Below, in pieces: positions 1 to 7,959 of a stretch of DNA of 42,243 bases. Both the position numbers and the translations under genes were made by a program. How positions within the stretch are numbered: the stretch's first letter is position 1; each line of letters begins with the position of its first letter. The DNA comes from Ruminococcus sp. (lineage in GTDB: Bacteria > Bacillota > Clostridia > Oscillospirales > Ruminococcaceae). The notes below the pieces were generated by a model. That model made no database searches. It was not told the DNA's origin and saw only the letters and a list, made by a program, of their open reading frames with translations. The stretch is from the NCBI GenBank assembly GCA_017622925.1, contig JAGAQC010000023.1:1-42243 (forward strand). Direction: 5' to 3'.

Positions 1-40
1 GCCAAAAGGTGTCAATATGAAAACTTGACACACACAAATT

Positions 41-88
41 TTTCCGAGACTGTTGCAATTTTGTAGGGGACGGCGCCCTCGACGTCCC
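41..88. repeat. dispersed TTGCAATT motif followed by a GGGACG/CGTCCC hairpin
   Basis: Bases 41-64 resemble two later stretches, at 30269-30306 and 30455-30494: all share a C-GA-C-[TA]-GTTGCAATT core. Here the core is followed directly by a hairpin with arms GGGACG (67-72) and CGTCCC (83-88). The later copies continue into a TATAAT-like box, but this one does not, so it looks like a repeat fragment rather than a working promoter. Confidence 0.45.
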
Positions 89-120
89 GAAATAATGAAT
101 GCTTTTTTCAGTTCCTGAAA

Positions 121-404
121 CAGGGTGCCAAAAGTGCCAAAGCTCCTTTTATGCCTGTTTTTTGGCTATATATCGGCATTTGTTTTGGCACCCTATGCGA
201 GTGCCAAAAGGTGCCAAAAGGTGCCAAAACTCCTTTTACGCCTGTTTTTTGGCTATATATCGGCATTTGTTTTGTCACCCTATGCGAGTGCCAAAAGGTG
301 CCAAAAGGTGCCAAAACTACTTTTACACCTGTTTTTTGGCTATATATCGGCATTTGTTTTGTCACCCTACGCGAGTGCCAAAAGGTGCCAAAAGGTGCCA
401 AAAC
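121..404. repeat. 87-bp tandem repeat made of 10-bp GTGCCAAAAG iterons
   Basis: Two near-identical 87-bp units occupy 201-287 and 288-374. A diverged first copy lies at 121-200 and a partial fourth begins at 375. Each unit opens with three head-to-tail 10-mers (GTGCCAAAAG, GTGCCAAAAG, GTGCCAAAAC), seen at 201, 288 and 375. The rest of the unit contains GGCTATATATCGGC and TTTTG[GT]CAC. In the first copy TTTTGGCAC and the following GTGCCAAAA form a 9-bp inverted repeat around a 9-nt loop; later copies have one mismatch. Because 87 is a multiple of three, frames stay open across the array, but nothing there has a ribosome binding site. Function unknown; a protein-binding array or a selfish repeat are both possible. 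Confidence 0.85.
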
Positions 405-585
405 TCCAAAAAACAACGTAATAAGCTGACGGCTATAAGCTCGTGGTACATGGTACAATGGTACAAAAGGTCATATAAACGGGGCGATATGATACCTTAC
501 AACATAGTTTCCAAAGGTATCCCCCTGCGTAAGTTTCCTGTCATAACATTAAAAATTGATTTCCGCGTTTTTGAAGAAAAAACTA
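405..585. other. intergenic, no gene; small inverted repeat at 491-521
   Basis: No supported gene. Visible structure: three close copies of GGTACA near 444-465, and an 8-bp inverted repeat GATACCTT (491-498) / AAGGTATC (514-521) around a 15-nt loop. There is no T-run after it, so it is not a convincing terminator. No T-box-like leader lies ahead of alaS. Confidence 0.4.
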
Positions 586-614
586 TTGACTTTTAAAAAA
601 AAATGGACTATAAT
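586..614 (+). promoter_or_regulatory. sigma-A promoter of the alaS operon
   Basis: TTGACT (586-591), a 17-bp spacer, then a perfect TATAAT (609-614). Transcription should start near 621, giving a leader of about 58 nt before the alaS ATG. It is the best promoter ahead of the tightly packed genes to 9322. Confidence 0.85.
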
Positions 615-678
615 AATATTGTATGAAAAAATTTACAGTATGCTGCTTTTCACAGGCGGAAAAAGGAGTAAAATATAT

Positions 679-3315
679 ATGCAGTGGACAGGACTTAATG
701 ACCTTCGTGAAAAATATCTTTCGTTTTTCGAGAGCAAAGATCATACAAGAATGGCAAGCGCTTCTTTAGTTCCTCAGGGGGACAAGAGCCTTCTTCTTAT
801 AAATTCGGGCATGGCGCCTTTGAAAAAATATTTTCTCGGACAGGCTGTACCTCCGAACGTGAGAGTTACAACGTGTCAGAAGTGTATCAGAACGCCCGAC
901 ATTGAAAGCGTGGGCAAAACTGCGCGTCACGGTACATATTTCGAGATGCTGGGAAATTTCTCTTTCGGCGACTATTTCAAATCCGAGGCTATTGCGTGGG
1001 CATGGGAGTTCCTGACGGGAGTTCTCGAAATTCCGGCAGACCGCCTTTGGATAACCATTTACGAAAGCGACGACGAGGCTGAACAGCTTTGGGAGAATAA
1101 CATCGGTATTCCTCATGACCGTATTATCCGTCTTGGAAAGAAGGATAATTTCTGGGAGCATGGTTCGGGTCCGTGCGGTCCGTGCAGCGAGATACATTTC
1201 GATAGAGTCGGCGGCGGCAGAAAGCTCGACAGAGCAGGATTTGAAGCCGAGGGCGACAAGGATAATATCATCGAGATCTGGAATCTTGTTTTCAGTCAGT
1301 TTGACAGCGACGGAAACGGTAATTACGCCGAAATGAAGAACAAGAATATTGATACGGGCATGGGTCTTGAAAGACTTGCTTGCGTAATGCAGGGCGTTGA
1401 CAATATTTTTGAGGTCGATACCGTTCAGAATATCATGAAGCACATTTCCTCGATTGCGGGAGTTTCCTATAAAACGGACGCTAAAACGGACGTTTCGCTC
1501 CGTGTTATCACAGACCATATAAGAAGTACGACGTTTATGGTCGGCGACGGTATTCTTCCCTCAAACGAGGGCAGAGGATACGTTCTGCGCCGTCTGCTCA
1601 GACGTGCGGCACGTCACGGAAGGCTTTTAGGCATTACTCGTCCGTTCCTATGCGAGGTATGCGACACGGTCATAAATGAAAACGCATGCGCATATCCCGA
1701 ATTGGCGGAAAAGCGCGATTATATAAAAAAGATAATAGGCGTTGAGGAGGAAGCGTTCGCAAAGACGGTCGATAAGGGTTCGGAGCTGCTGAACGGCTTT
1801 ATTTCGGCTCTTACGGAAAAGAAAGAGACTGTTCTTTCGGGCGAGGACGCATTCAGACTTTCCGATACATACGGTTTCCCGATAGACCTTACGATCGAGA
1901 TATGCGAGGAAAAGGGTCTGACTGTTGACGTTGACCGTTTCAAGGAGCTTGCTCAGGAGCAGCGCGCCAAAGCCAAGGCAGATCATCTTGCAAAGGCAGG
2001 GTCGTCATGGGCTGACAACAGCATAAAGGTTGACGCTCCAAAGACGATTTTCACGGGTTATACGGATTTTACGGCTGAGGACGCCGAAATACTTGCAATC
2101 TATAAGGATGGCTCGGAAGTGGAGCTTGCTACCGAGGGCGAGGACGTTGTTATCGTTCTTGACAAAACGCCTTTCTACGCTGAGAGCGGCGGACAAACAG
2201 GCGACACGGGTATCATATCAGACGGCGATAACTCAGCCGCTGTTGCCGACACTATCAAGTCCGAGGGACATTTTCTCCATATTGCGTCCGTTACCGAGGG
2301 TACTCTGAAAAAGGGCGGCAGGGTGAAAGCCGCTATCGACAGCGACAGACGTCTTGCTATAATGAGAAATCATACGTCGGCGCATCTTCTTCAGTATGCT
2401 TTACGTCAGGTACTCGGAGATCATGTTCATCAGGCAGGTCAGCTTGTAAACGAAAAGGCATGCCGTTTTGACTTCAACCATTTCAGCGCGCTGACGGCAG
2501 AGGAAACTGCAAAGGTAGAGGCTCTTGTAAATGCCGAGATAATGAAGGCTCTCCCTGTAACAATGGTGGAAATGCCTATAGACGAAGCGAGAAAGCTCGG
2601 CGCAATGGCTCTTTTCGGCGAAAAGTACGGAGATACGGTTCGTGTTGTAACGGCAGATAAGTCCGTGGAATTCTGCGGCGGTACTCATATTTCAAATACA
2701 TCTCAGATAGGACTTTTCAGAATAGTTTCCGAAAGCTCAGTTGCTGCGGGAGTAAGGCGTATCGAAGCGGTTACGGGCATGGGCGTTCTCGATCTTCTCA
2801 ACGAATACAGAAGCACGATCGTTAAGGCTGCCGGAGCCTTGAAGCTTGCAAATCTTAATGAGCTTCCCGAGAAGTGCGCGGCAGTTTCGGCAGAGCTTAA
2901 AGAGAAAGACAAGGCTCTTGAAAGTCTCGCTCAGCAGGCGGCAAACGCTAAGGCGGCTCAGATGTTCGATAATGCCGTTGAGATCAGCGGAGTTAAAGTC
3001 GTTGCAGCAAGAACGGACGGCGCAGCTCCCGACGCGCTCCGTAAAATGGGAGACAGCGTTAAGGACAGAGCCGACGATGTTATCGCTCTCTTTGCAGGCG
3101 TCAACGGCGAAAAGGGTACGCTTTACTGCGTATGTACGGCAGGCGCATTGAAAAAGGGCGCGCACGCAGGCAAACTGGTTCAGAAGGCTGCCGCTGTTAC
3201 AGGCGGAAAGGGCGGCGGACGTCCTGACAGCGCAATGGCAGGTATGGGCGATATTTCCAAGGCTGACGAAGCTGTAGCAGCATTTGCCGATATAGTTAAA
3301 GAATTTATAAAGTAA
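679..3315 (+). CDS. alaS: alanine--tRNA ligase
   Basis: Charges tRNA-Ala with alanine in the cytoplasm. The 878-residue product has the usual AlaS length and order: a class II catalytic core starting MQWTGLNDLREKYLSFF, then the anticodon-independent tRNA recognition region, an editing domain with the HTSAHLLQYALR zinc/editing motif and the later CGGTH motif, and a C-terminal oligomerisation/C-Ala region. The frame stays open upstream to 556, but ATG 679 is chosen because the protein begins there in family members and AAAAAGGAG sits about 10 nt before it. It heads a dense run, 11 bp ahead of the HIT gene. Many Firmicute alaS genes carry a T-box leader; the leader here is too short for one. Confidence 0.97.
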   Translation: MQWTGLNDLREKYLSFFESKDHTRMASASLVPQGDKSLLLINSGMAPLKKYFLGQAVPPNVRVTTCQKCIRTPDIESVGKTARHGTYFEMLGNFSFGDYFKSEAIAWAWEFLTGVLEIPADRLWITIYESDDEAEQLWENNIGIPHDRIIRLGKKDNFWEHGSGPCGPCSEIHFDRVGGGRKLDRAGFEAEGDKDNIIEIWNLVFSQFDSDGNGNYAEMKNKNIDTGMGLERLACVMQGVDNIFEVDTVQNIMKHISSIAGVSYKTDAKTDVSLRVITDHIRSTTFMVGDGILPSNEGRGYVLRRLLRRAARHGRLLGITRPFLCEVCDTVINENACAYPELAEKRDYIKKIIGVEEEAFAKTVDKGSELLNGFISALTEKKETVLSGEDAFRLSDTYGFPIDLTIEICEEKGLTVDVDRFKELAQEQRAKAKADHLAKAGSSWADNSIKVDAPKTIFTGYTDFTAEDAEILAIYKDGSEVELATEGEDVVIVLDKTPFYAESGGQTGDTGIISDGDNSAAVADTIKSEGHFLHIASVTEGTLKKGGRVKAAIDSDRRLAIMRNHTSAHLLQYALRQVLGDHVHQAGQLVNEKACRFDFNHFSALTAEETAKVEALVNAEIMKALPVTMVEMPIDEARKLGAMALFGEKYGDTVRVVTADKSVEFCGGTHISNTSQIGLFRIVSESSVAAGVRRIEAVTGMGVLDLLNEYRSTIVKAAGALKLANLNELPEKCAAVSAELKEKDKALESLAQQAANAKAAQMFDNAVEISGVKVVAARTDGAAPDALRKMGDSVKDRADDVIALFAGVNGEKGTLYCVCTAGALKKGAHAGKLVQKAAAVTGGKGGGRPDSAMAGMGDISKADEAVAAFADIVKEFIK

Positions 3316-3326
3316 GGAGCAGTATC

Positions 3327-3680
3327 ATGGACTGTTTATTCTGTAAAATTATAGCCGGAGAAATTCCGAGTACAAAAGTATATGAGGACGAGTTTGTGTA
3401 CAGCTTTAAGGACATTGCTCCTATTGCTCCCGTGCATGATCTCATCATACCCAAGAAGCATATTTGCTGCGCAAATGAAATTGACGAGAGCAATTCTTCC
3501 GTTGTTGCCAAGGTTTTTGAGGCGGCTGCGAAAATCGCAAAGGCTGAGGGAATCGAGAGCTACCGAATTATAAATAACTGCGGAGATGACGCAGGGCAGA
3601 CTGTCAAGCACCTCCATTTCCATATGCTGGCAGGTGTGAAAATGGGTTGGGGTCCTGAGTCTTTGGGCAAGAGCGAATAA
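3327..3680 (+). CDS. HIT family protein (histidine triad nucleotide hydrolase)
   Basis: A 117-residue histidine-triad protein of the HINT type. It begins with the family hallmark MDCLFCKIIAGEIPS and carries the catalytic triad HLHFHML near the end (His95, His97, His99). Such enzymes hydrolyse nucleoside phosphoramidates, including aminoacyl-AMP; that fits its place right after alaS, though the link is inference. AAGGAG lies ahead of the ATG. It is followed 14 bp later by a phosphoribosyltransferase gene. Length and motifs are intact. The true substrate cannot be told from sequence. Confidence 0.95.
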   Translation: MDCLFCKIIAGEIPSTKVYEDEFVYSFKDIAPIAPVHDLIIPKKHICCANEIDESNSSVVAKVFEAAAKIAKAEGIESYRIINNCGDDAGQTVKHLHFHMLAGVKMGWGPESLGKSE

Positions 3681-3694
3681 CAGGGGGACAGATC

Positions 3695-4234
3695 ATGGCA
3701 GGCACATATAAAATGACTATCGCAGGGCTGGAGCGTGAGCTTCCCCTGTGTCCCCTTAATGAAAAGATAGATATAGCGGCGTTTGTAATGTTTTCGGACG
3801 TTGAGATCACTGTTGCCGCAGCCGAGGAGCTTTTAAAAAAGTGTCCCGACTTTGACGTGATCCTGACAGCGGAGTCAAAGGGGATTCCGTTGGCTTACGA
3901 GATGTCCCGTCAGAGCGGAAAGCCTTACGCAGTTGCAAGAAAGTCCGTAAAGCTTTATATGAGCGACCCTGTGGCGGTTACAGTTAAATCAATTACTACC
4001 GCTGCCGAGCAGACCTTGTATCTTTCTGCGGAAAAAGCGGCTATGATAAAGGGAAAGTCCGTTCTTATCGTGGACGATGTTATCAGCACGGGAGAGTCTT
4101 TAAAGGCTCTTGAAAAGCTTGCCGAGGGCGCAGGCGGAAAAATTTCGGCAGAAGCGGCTGTCCTTGCAGAGGGCGATGCGGCGGAAAGAACCGATATAAT
4201 TTTCCTCGAAAAGCTGCCCCTGTTCTTTAAATAA
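3695..4234 (+). CDS. phosphoribosyltransferase family protein (adenine PRTase-like)
   Basis: 179 residues of the type I phosphoribosyltransferase fold. The PRPP-binding motif VLIVDDVISTGES is at residues 123-135, and an upstream AESKGIPLAYEMSR stretch matches the adenine/xanthine PRTase pattern. It should act on a purine base with PRPP in the cytoplasm, or be a regulatory relative. The stop is 4 bp before the comEC start, and an AGGGGGA ribosome binding site precedes the ATG. I do not call it apt because the N-terminus differs from classical Apt; a salvage role is likely but the base is undetermined. Confidence 0.85.
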   Translation: MAGTYKMTIAGLERELPLCPLNEKIDIAAFVMFSDVEITVAAAEELLKKCPDFDVILTAESKGIPLAYEMSRQSGKPYAVARKSVKLYMSDPVAVTVKSITTAAEQTLYLSAEKAAMIKGKSVLIVDDVISTGESLKALEKLAEGAGGKISAEAAVLAEGDAAERTDIIFLEKLPLFFK

Positions 4235-4238
4235 TAAT

Positions 4239-6278
4239 ATGAAGCGGAAAATGATTGGTGCGGCGGCAGCCTATATGTTCGGATTGTTTTTCGCTTCATT
4301 CTTTTTTGATAAATTCGGGGCTGTCATGACGGTCTGCGCCGCTCTGCTTACTGCGGTGTACGGGATAATAAAGAGGTTCAGCAGGGCTGATCATATTTTG
4401 ATAGTGTTTTCATTTGCGGCGGCGGTAACGGTAAATCGGCTGTATACCGAGCTTTGCTACGACAAAATAGTTTCATATGCAGGAAGCTGCGGCAGTTTTT
4501 GCGGCGAGGTTACCGACTACGACATTTATGACGGCGACCTTGCTTCATATGTTCTTAAAGGCAAAATAAACGATACTCAGAAAGCCGAGATAACCCTGCT
4601 GACAAATGAGCTTGACGCTGATTACGGCGATATACTGTCAATTGAAAGCTGTAACTTCAAAGAGTTCGAGAGCGATTACCTCTTTGACAGCAAGCTGTGG
4701 AATAAGTCCCGTCATATTTATCTTGAAGCGGACAAAATCGAGAGGCTGACCGTCACAAAGACCGACTCTGCAAAATTACGCCGTGTTTTGTCGGACTTTC
4801 GTGAACATATGGTATCGGAGCTGCGTGTGGAAATGGGCAGCGAAACGGGCGGCTTTCTGTCGGGAATGCTGTTCGGCGAAAAGCAGTACATGGAGGACAA
4901 CGTCCGCACCTCGCTTTACAGAACGGGAATCGGTCACATTTTGGCAGTTTCGGGACTTCATGTATCAATAATTGCAGCCGTTTTTATGCGGCTTATGAAG
5001 TCTGCGCGAATAAATAAATATATTCGGTTCGGCGTTGTAAACTGTATTATTGCGCTTTTGATAATGACGGCAAATTATCCAATATCGGCAATACGCGCCG
5101 CCCTCATGCTCGATATGATGTATTCGGCGGAGCTTTTCGGACAGCAGAACGATTCGTTTAATTCATTGAGCATCTCGGCGTTGGCAATTTGCCTTTGCGA
5201 CCCTTACGCCGTTTACAGCAGCGGCTTTATACTGTCGCTTTCGGGTACGTTTGGAATTGCGGTTTTTTCTCCGTATATGTCCGAAAAGTTCGATTCGGAC
5301 ACGTTATTCGGAAAGCTCGGCGGAATAGTATCGGCGGCGGTTTGTACGTCGTTAGCGGTAATGCCTGCTTCTGTTTATTATTTTGACGAAACATCGCTTA
5401 TTGCTCCTCTTGCAAATATTCTGCTCGTTCCGTTGTGTACGGTGTCAATGATACTTGGTCTTATATTTATTTTGACGGGCGGAATTTTTTCGGAGTTACT
5501 CATACCTGCGGAAATGATGCTTACTGCTGTGCTGAAAATTGCCGATATTACGTCGTCTGTAGGAGCTTTCAGCTTGCCGCAAACCTGTCGGTATATGCCC
5601 GTGCTGTTTTTCACATCGGCAGCGTTGACTGTATTTATATATCTTTTTAGCGGAAAGCGGTCGGCTGTAGCGGTAACCGTTGCAGCGGCAATTGCTTTGA
5701 ATTTTACGGCTGCTGCGGTTTTTCGGAAATATCGGGACGATCGGCTGACCGTTGCGGTTCTTGGCAAATCGGGTCAATGCGCCGCAGTAATATCTTACGA
5801 CGGTAGAACGATCGTTGCAGACCTGAGCGGACACAACAAAACAGCCGCATATGTAAAAAAGTACCTGACGGAAAACGGCTTCGCTGATGTGGATTCGCTT
5901 ATTCTGAATACGGCTGCGCAGTCGCAGTATTCTGTCTATATTGACGAGCTGAAATACTTTCCACCGAATAATGTATACGTAAGCGGAACTGAAATTATCG
6001 GCGGAAAGTCCGAGAGCTTCGGCGAAAAAGGCATGTCCGCACGCATTGGCGAATATGATCTGGAGCTTAGCGATAACGTGCTTACGCTCTCCGTCGGCGA
6101 AACTGAGCTGCTTTTGCTATCGGCGGCTCACGAATACGAGGAACAAGCTGAAATAACGGTATATTGGGGTAAAACCAAACCCGAGGAAAGACGGGACGGC
6201 TGTATATATCTTACGGATATAAACAATTTTGAAATATTATTCGAGATGGACGGAGAGTACGGTATAAGGAGATTATAA
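4239..6278 (+). CDS. comEC: ComEC/Rec2 competence DNA channel with degenerate C-terminal metallo-beta-lactamase domain
   Basis: A 679-residue polytopic membrane protein. Order: two N-terminal membrane segments, an OB-like DUF4131 region (about 80-190), the Competence domain with the signature GIGHILAVSGLHVSII, several further membrane helices, and a C-terminal region from about 500. ComEC carries single-stranded DNA across the membrane in transformation. The C-terminal domain normally has VGQGD and HxHxDH metal motifs; here the matching stretches read GKSGQC and NTAAQSQ, so the expected metal ligands are gone. ATG 4239 has no clear ribosome binding site, and ATG 4251 is an alternative start. 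The stop overlaps the holA start (TAATG). Confidence 0.9.
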   Translation: MKRKMIGAAAAYMFGLFFASFFFDKFGAVMTVCAALLTAVYGIIKRFSRADHILIVFSFAAAVTVNRLYTELCYDKIVSYAGSCGSFCGEVTDYDIYDGDLASYVLKGKINDTQKAEITLLTNELDADYGDILSIESCNFKEFESDYLFDSKLWNKSRHIYLEADKIERLTVTKTDSAKLRRVLSDFREHMVSELRVEMGSETGGFLSGMLFGEKQYMEDNVRTSLYRTGIGHILAVSGLHVSIIAAVFMRLMKSARINKYIRFGVVNCIIALLIMTANYPISAIRAALMLDMMYSAELFGQQNDSFNSLSISALAICLCDPYAVYSSGFILSLSGTFGIAVFSPYMSEKFDSDTLFGKLGGIVSAAVCTSLAVMPASVYYFDETSLIAPLANILLVPLCTVSMILGLIFILTGGIFSELLIPAEMMLTAVLKIADITSSVGAFSLPQTCRYMPVLFFTSAALTVFIYLFSGKRSAVAVTVAAAIALNFTAAAVFRKYRDDRLTVAVLGKSGQCAAVISYDGRTIVADLSGHNKTAAYVKKYLTENGFADVDSLILNTAAQSQYSVYIDELKYFPPNNVYVSGTEIIGGKSESFGEKGMSARIGEYDLELSDNVLTLSVGETELLLLSAAHEYEEQAEITVYWGKTKPEERRDGCIYLTDINNFEILFEMDGEYGIRRL

Positions 6279-7363
6279 TGGCTAATGTAAATGCAAAGGA
6301 GCTTACCGCTGCCTTAAAAAAGGGCGAATTGAGCCGAATTTACTATATTTTCGGAGCGGATACGGTAGGAGTCTCCGACCTGACGCAGAAAATTATAAAA
6401 GCGGCTGTCGGCGGCAGCGAGGAGTTCGCTCTGACAAAGCTTGACGGCAGGCGGCTCGATCTTTCGCAATTGGAAGATCTTGCAGGGCAGTTCAACATGA
6501 TGTCTGATTATAACTGCATTCTTATAAACGATTACAATTGCGAGAAGCCCTATGACGATATGCGCGGAAAGTCTGCCGATGATGTAACAAAAAAGCTGCT
6601 TGCGGCGTTAAAGGATATTCCCTCACAAACGGTTATTATTTTTAACGTTACAGGCTTTGAGGTCAAGGTTCAGCGTGATTACAGAAGCGGTAAGAATATC
6701 ATCAAGGATAAAAATAAAAAGTTAGCCGATTTTGCGGCGAAAAACGGCACTTTATGCGAACTGCCCATAAAAACGCCGCAGGAGCTTGCAAAGATAATTT
6801 CCACAAAGGTATCGGCAAGGGGCGGCGCGATCTCCTTGGATAATGCCCGTGAGTTGGCGGAGCTTTGTCTCTGCGACGAATTAACGATAGGAAACGAGAT
6901 CGACAAGCTCTGCGCATATGCCAACGGTCGGGAGATAACACGGGAAATGCTCGGCGAACTGGTTCACGAGCGCAGCGATACTACGATATATAACCTCGCA
7001 AACGCCGTTGCAGCGTTCAATGCGCGCGCGGCTTACGAGGCGATCGACGAGCTGAATGTTGATAACGATAACAGGGGAGCGGTGTTGTACGCCATTACGT
7101 CCGTTTTCATGGACTTATACCGTGCGGCTTGCGCAAAAAGAGCCGGCGTTTCGATCGAGCAGACAGTTTCTGATTTCAGCTACGGCGGACGTGCCTTTGC
7201 AGTGAAAAACGCTTTCAGGGACTGTTCGAGAATGAGCGTTGAAAGGCTTAGAAAATGTATCGTAATTCTTCGTGATACCGCAATGCGGCTCAATTCCTCG
7301 GCTTCCGACCCGAGGATCGCCATAGAACAGGCGGTAACTCAGATGATGAGGACGAAAAGATGA
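6278..7363 (+). CDS. holA: DNA polymerase III subunit delta
   Basis: A 361-residue clamp-loader delta subunit, which opens the beta sliding clamp during replication. The start MANVNAKELTAALKKGELSRIYYIFG and the end REITREMLGELVHE... then RNPxS-like SSASDPRIAIEQAV match the HolA family, whose usual length is 330-350. The comEC-holA adjacency is very common in bacteria and supports both calls. The ATG overlaps the comEC stop, with AAGGAG upstream; the stop overlaps the next ATG (ATGA). Translational coupling across comEC-holA-rnmV is likely. Confidence 0.93.
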   Translation: MANVNAKELTAALKKGELSRIYYIFGADTVGVSDLTQKIIKAAVGGSEEFALTKLDGRRLDLSQLEDLAGQFNMMSDYNCILINDYNCEKPYDDMRGKSADDVTKKLLAALKDIPSQTVIIFNVTGFEVKVQRDYRSGKNIIKDKNKKLADFAAKNGTLCELPIKTPQELAKIISTKVSARGGAISLDNARELAELCLCDELTIGNEIDKLCAYANGREITREMLGELVHERSDTTIYNLANAVAAFNARAAYEAIDELNVDNDNRGAVLYAITSVFMDLYRAACAKRAGVSIEQTVSDFSYGGRAFAVKNAFRDCSRMSVERLRKCIVILRDTAMRLNSSASDPRIAIEQAVTQMMRTKR

Positions 7364-7959
7364 TTAAAATAAACGAGGCGGTCATTGTCGAGGGAAAGTA
7401 CGATAAAATAAAGCTTTCTTCGGTAGTGGACGGAGTAATAATCGTTACAAACGGCTTCGGCATTTTCAAGGACAGGGAGAAACTGGAGCTTATACGGTAC
7501 TATGCGAAAAAAACGGGTATCGTCATATTGACCGATTCAGACAATGCGGGACGGAAAATTCGGGGTTACATCAAGGGCGCTGTAAAAGGCGGAAACATCA
7601 AAAATGTCTATATACCCGATATTTTCGGCAAGGAAAAGCGGAAAACGAAGCCGTCTGCGGAGGGCAAGCTCGGCGTTGAGGGAATAGATGTGAAAACGCT
7701 TGCCGAAGCCTTTGAGAAAGCAGGGATAAGCTCCGAGGAACGAACCGTTCCAAAGGATATAACAAAGCTTACCTTGTTTGAACTGGGACTTAGCGGAGGG
7801 CAGGAAAGCAGCCGTTTGCGGAAAAGGCTGCAAAAAAGTCTCGGACTTCCCGAAATGCTGTCGGCAGGTGCGCTTCTTGAAGTGCTGAATACAATGATGA
7901 CCGCGACTGAGCTGAGGGATTATACGGTGGCTCTTTGGGAGGAAAATAATGACGTATAG
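7360..7959 (+). CDS. rnmV: ribonuclease M5 (5S rRNA maturation), TOPRIM domain
   Basis: A 199-residue TOPRIM nuclease. The N-terminal AVIVEGKYDK carries the catalytic glutamate (Glu11) and ILTDSDNAG carries the acidic DxD pair. The GVEGID stretch and a C-terminal domain fit RNase M5, which trims precursor 5S rRNA in Firmicutes with help from ribosomal protein L18. Length is normal (about 180-200). It starts inside the holA stop (ATGA) and its last 11 bases overlap the MBOAT start. The GGAGG ribosome binding site of that next gene lies inside this coding region. Confidence 0.92.
   Translation: MIKINEAVIVEGKYDKIKLSSVVDGVIIVTNGFGIFKDREKLELIRYYAKKTGIVILTDSDNAGRKIRGYIKGAVKGGNIKNVYIPDIFGKEKRKTKPSAEGKLGVEGIDVKTLAEAFEKAGISSEERTVPKDITKLTLFELGLSGGQESSRLRKRLQKSLGLPEMLSAGALLEVLNTMMTATELRDYTVALWEENNDV

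Noticed and set aside
121-404. Possible CRISPR array
   Set aside because: The whole 87-bp unit repeats with few changes; there are no unique spacers between short repeats, and no cas genes are present.
99-596. Long open frames on both strands across the 87-bp repeats
   Set aside because: They exist because 87 is a multiple of three; the peptides are just repeats of the same 29 residues, with no ribosome binding site and no recognisable domain.
615-678. T-box leader for alaS
   Set aside because: The leader from the promoter is only about 58 nt, too short for a T-box, and no T-box core sequence is visible.
766-1518. 250-codon frame antisense to alaS
   Set aside because: It is a shadow of the strong alaS coding frame, with no ribosome binding site or promoter; other antisense frames in comEC, hydS, hydA2 and the kinases were rejected for the same reason.
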